Made by a program: the position numbers and the translations under genes | Shown: positions 32,082-33,445 of the stretch, one piece after another | How positions within the stretch are numbered: the stretch's first letter is position 1 | How the letters are laid out: every line of letters starts with the position of its first letter | Assembly (NCBI GenBank): GCA_047632435.1 | Contig: JBLICU010000032.1 | Span: forward strand, 1 to 33,445 | Length of the DNA stretch: 33,445 nucleotides | Origin: JAMZMI01 sp047632435 | GTDB taxonomy: Bacteria; Bacteroidota; Bacteroidia; Cytophagales; Cyclobacteriaceae | Reading direction: 5' to 3' | Notes under the pieces: generated by a model | What the model saw: the letters and a program-made list of their open reading frames with translations, nothing else | What the model was told of the DNA's origin: nothing | Databases searched by the model: none

Positions 32082-32869
32082 TGGATGACCTCCGAGTCTC
32101 TATAATACAATCTGATCTTTATTGGGAAAATATTGATGCCAACCTTGGCATGTTCGAGGAGAAGATTTGGCAAATTGAAGCTGAAACTGATCTGATCGTT
32201 TTACCTGAAATGTTTACGACCGGGTTTTCAATGAATCCTCGAAAATTTGCTGAGCCAATGAAAAGCAAGACATATCGATGGATGAAACAGCAAGCCGCTC
32301 AAACCAAAGCTGTTGTGGTTGGCAGCTATATTATCAATGAAGGAGGTGTTTTTTTCAATCGGCTATTTGTAGTCTATCCTGACGGTCATTTTCATTTTTA
32401 TGATAAGCGCCATCTTTTCGGCTTGGCTGGTGAAAATCAGGATTATGCACGTGGCGAGCGTCGACTGATAGTTGATATCAAAGGATGGAAAGTGCTACCA
32501 TTGATATGTTATGATCTTCGTTTTCCTGTATGGTCAAGGCCCCAAAAAAAGGAAAATGAGCTTTATGAATATGATGTGGTGTTATATGTGGCCAATTGGC
32601 CCAAGCCAAGAATCACATCATGGGATACACTTCTGGCCGCACGAGCCATAGAAAATCTTTCTTACAGCGTTGGAGCGAATAGGATAGGTGTCGATGGAGT
32701 AAATGCGACTTATGTCGGACACTCGGCAGTATATAATTTTATCGGTGAGCGACTGGCTTTCTCCGAATCAGAAGAAATTATCCAAACTGAATTAAGTTTT
32801 GCCAATTTAGATCTGTTCAGATCTAAATTTCCCTTTCAGCGAGATGCTGACGATTTTAAAATCGCTTAA
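32078..32869 (+). CDS. Nitrilase-family amidase, probable omega-amidase (YafV-like)
   Basis: A 263-aa carbon-nitrogen hydrolase. The catalytic triad is seen as Glu in DLIVLPEMFTTGF, Lys in FYDKRHLFGLAGE, and Cys in LPLICYDLRFPVWSR. The region around the Cys (YDLRFP) and the GENQDYARGERRL segment fit the YafV/Nit2 branch that hydrolyses 2-oxoglutaramate or 2-oxosuccinamate. Two consecutive ATG codons are possible starts; the first overlaps the def stop (ATGATG). Operon partner of def, ruvX and the RIC-like gene. No terminator is obvious immediately after the stop at 32869. Confidence 0.92.
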   Translation: MMDDLRVSIIQSDLYWENIDANLGMFEEKIWQIEAETDLIVLPEMFTTGFSMNPRKFAEPMKSKTYRWMKQQAAQTKAVVVGSYIINEGGVFFNRLFVVYPDGHFHFYDKRHLFGLAGENQDYARGERRLIVDIKGWKVLPLICYDLRFPVWSRPQKKENELYEYDVVLYVANWPKPRITSWDTLLAARAIENLSYSVGANRIGVDGVNATYVGHSAVYNFIGERLAFSESEEIIQTELSFANLDLFRSKFPFQRDADDFKIA

Positions 32870-32963
32870 TCTCAAAGTCCAAAAGTTTGTTCTTATTTGG
32901 AAGTTGCACAGAGTGATCCTTGTAGTGACTTTCATTTTTCTTTTCTAATTTTCACGTCTGGTT

Positions 32964-33011
32964 AAGGCCATTTCAATCCTCCAATTGAATAAAAGTGCAA
33001 TAAATGGCCTT
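32964..33011. repeat. Inverted repeat with 10-bp arms
   Basis: AAGGCCATTT (32964-32973) and AAATGGCCTT (33002-33011) are exact reverse complements with a 28-base loop. It could be a regulatory structure or a weak terminator for the amidase gene. No T-run follows on either strand. Confidence 0.6.
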
Positions 33012-33028
33012 CACATTTTAAATGCATT

Positions 33029-33057
33029 GATGTACTAATGATGTAATGCTTGATGTA
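33029..33057 (+). repeat. Three GATGTA direct repeats at helical spacing
   Basis: GATGTA occurs at 33029, 33040 and 33052, that is 11 and 12 bases apart, about one DNA turn. This is an arrangement seen in binding sites of cooperative regulators. They lie about 40 bases upstream of the candidate -33 of the secreted-protein gene. No regulator is known. Confidence 0.45.
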
Positions 33058-33168
33058 ATCAAGATGGGGTGCGCCGTGGTGCTCATTGCTCCAGTAATTG
33101 TCAAATTTGTAAAACGCTATTACTTAAATATCATAAGAATTAAAATATTTTAAACAAAAGGTATTAAC

Positions 33169-33445
33169 ATGAACAAAATCTACTTCTTATCTCTTCTCGT
33201 CCTTGTTGTATCAGCATTGCACTTGGGGGCAAATGCGCAAGCAACAATCAATTTTGAATCTGGTGGTGCTGGTGCCGCGTATACTTGGGCTGTTTTTGAA
33301 AATGGTGATAACCCTGCCCTAGTGATTGAGGCTAACCCTGATCCAACGGGAATTAATACATCAGCTACTGTTGCAAAATTCACAGCCAAAACGGCTGGAC
33401 AACCTTATGCTGGAACAGAATCAGCACATGGTGATTTCGGGCCTT
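33169..33445 (+). CDS. Secreted protein, N-terminal part (gene runs off the window)
   Basis: The first 92 codons of a gene that continues past the window. A signal peptide is clear (MNKIYFLSLLVLVVSALHLG followed by cleavage near ANAQ). The start of the mature part contains TINFESGGAGAAYTW and VFENGDNPALVIEANPDPTG, then INTSATVAKFTAKTAGQPYA. This resembles a repeated segment I know from Bacteroidota secreted carbohydrate-active or T9SS-exported proteins, where an ANPDPSGxN motif precedes a jelly-roll-like fold. The full domain set and any T9SS tail cannot be seen. I do not assign an enzyme function. Confidence 0.85.
   Translation, partial: MNKIYFLSLLVLVVSALHLGANAQATINFESGGAGAAYTWAVFENGDNPALVIEANPDPTGINTSATVAKFTAKTAGQPYAGTESAHGDFGP

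Larger units (their letters stand above)
32870..33168. other. 299-base intergenic region with repeats before a secreted-protein gene
   Basis: No convincing ORF. It contains a 10-bp inverted repeat (32964-33011) and three GATGTA direct repeats (33029-33057). TTG at 33098-33100 and TACTTAAA at 33121-33128, 20 bases apart, could be a weak promoter for the following gene. There is no clear U-run terminator for the def operon unless the inverted repeat acts as one. Confidence 0.6.

Noticed and set aside
33029..33057. GATGTA repeats as a CRISPR array or iterons of an origin
   Set aside because: Units are only 6 bases, there are three of them, and no cas, rep or dnaA-like gene is near.

Overview
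The window looks like chromosomal DNA of a Bacteroidota bacterium, most likely of the order Cytophagales (Reichenbachiella/Marivirga-like). This is inferred from several matches to the Bacteroidota -7 promoter box TAnnTTTG, the near absence of Shine-Dalgarno sequences, a TonB-dependent receptor with an N-terminal carboxypeptidase-regulatory-like domain, VVVGYG (SusC-type Ton-box) motifs, and several families typical of the phylum. I see no rRNA, tRNA, CRISPR array, insertion sequence or prophage gene. Gene density is high and the gene content is mostly housekeeping.

Region 1 (1-7307, minus strand): guaB, then a compact operon coding for a membrane SpoIIE-type phosphatase with a GAF domain, a STAS anti-anti-sigma protein, an RsbW-like kinase, a parvulin-like lipoprotein, a SurA-like double-parvulin chaperone and a MoxR ATPase (cut by the left edge). 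A complete partner-switching module is therefore translationally coupled to envelope-protein folding genes.

Region 2 (7394-12395): a vitamin-uptake locus. It holds pnuC, a NadR-type ribosylnicotinamide kinase, a TPP riboswitch with a TonB-dependent receptor behind it (probable outer-membrane thiamine transporter), a DUF4136 lipoprotein on the other strand, and a protein that looks like a thiamine pyrophosphokinase whose catalytic motifs have been replaced. A 3' gene remnant follows (12396-12563).

Region 3 (12584-16601): a divergent pair. A VWA-domain protein with an N-terminal carboxypeptidase-like domain and an orphan Ton-box faces an ECF sigma factor, which is followed by a one-TM anti-sigma-like protein. 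That protein's periplasmic part combines a carboxypeptidase-like domain, a Ton-box-like motif and a TonB C-terminal domain. The two outward promoters may share the same ECF-type box. This is the best candidate here for an undescribed trans-envelope signalling system.

Region 4 (16588-25456): housekeeping and lipid genes: prmC, ribD, free-methionine-R-sulfoxide reductase, an RDD membrane protein, psd, glutamate dehydrogenase, cdsA, a DUF2007 protein, a CPBP protease, dusB and an EamA transporter.

Region 5 (25474-33445): an unrecognised membrane protein with a zinc ribbon, a eukaryotic-type (GT3) glycogen synthase, a CtpA-type S41 protease, then a tight operon of a RIC-like di-iron protein, ruvX, def and a nitrilase-family amidase. 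The window ends inside the start of a secreted protein.
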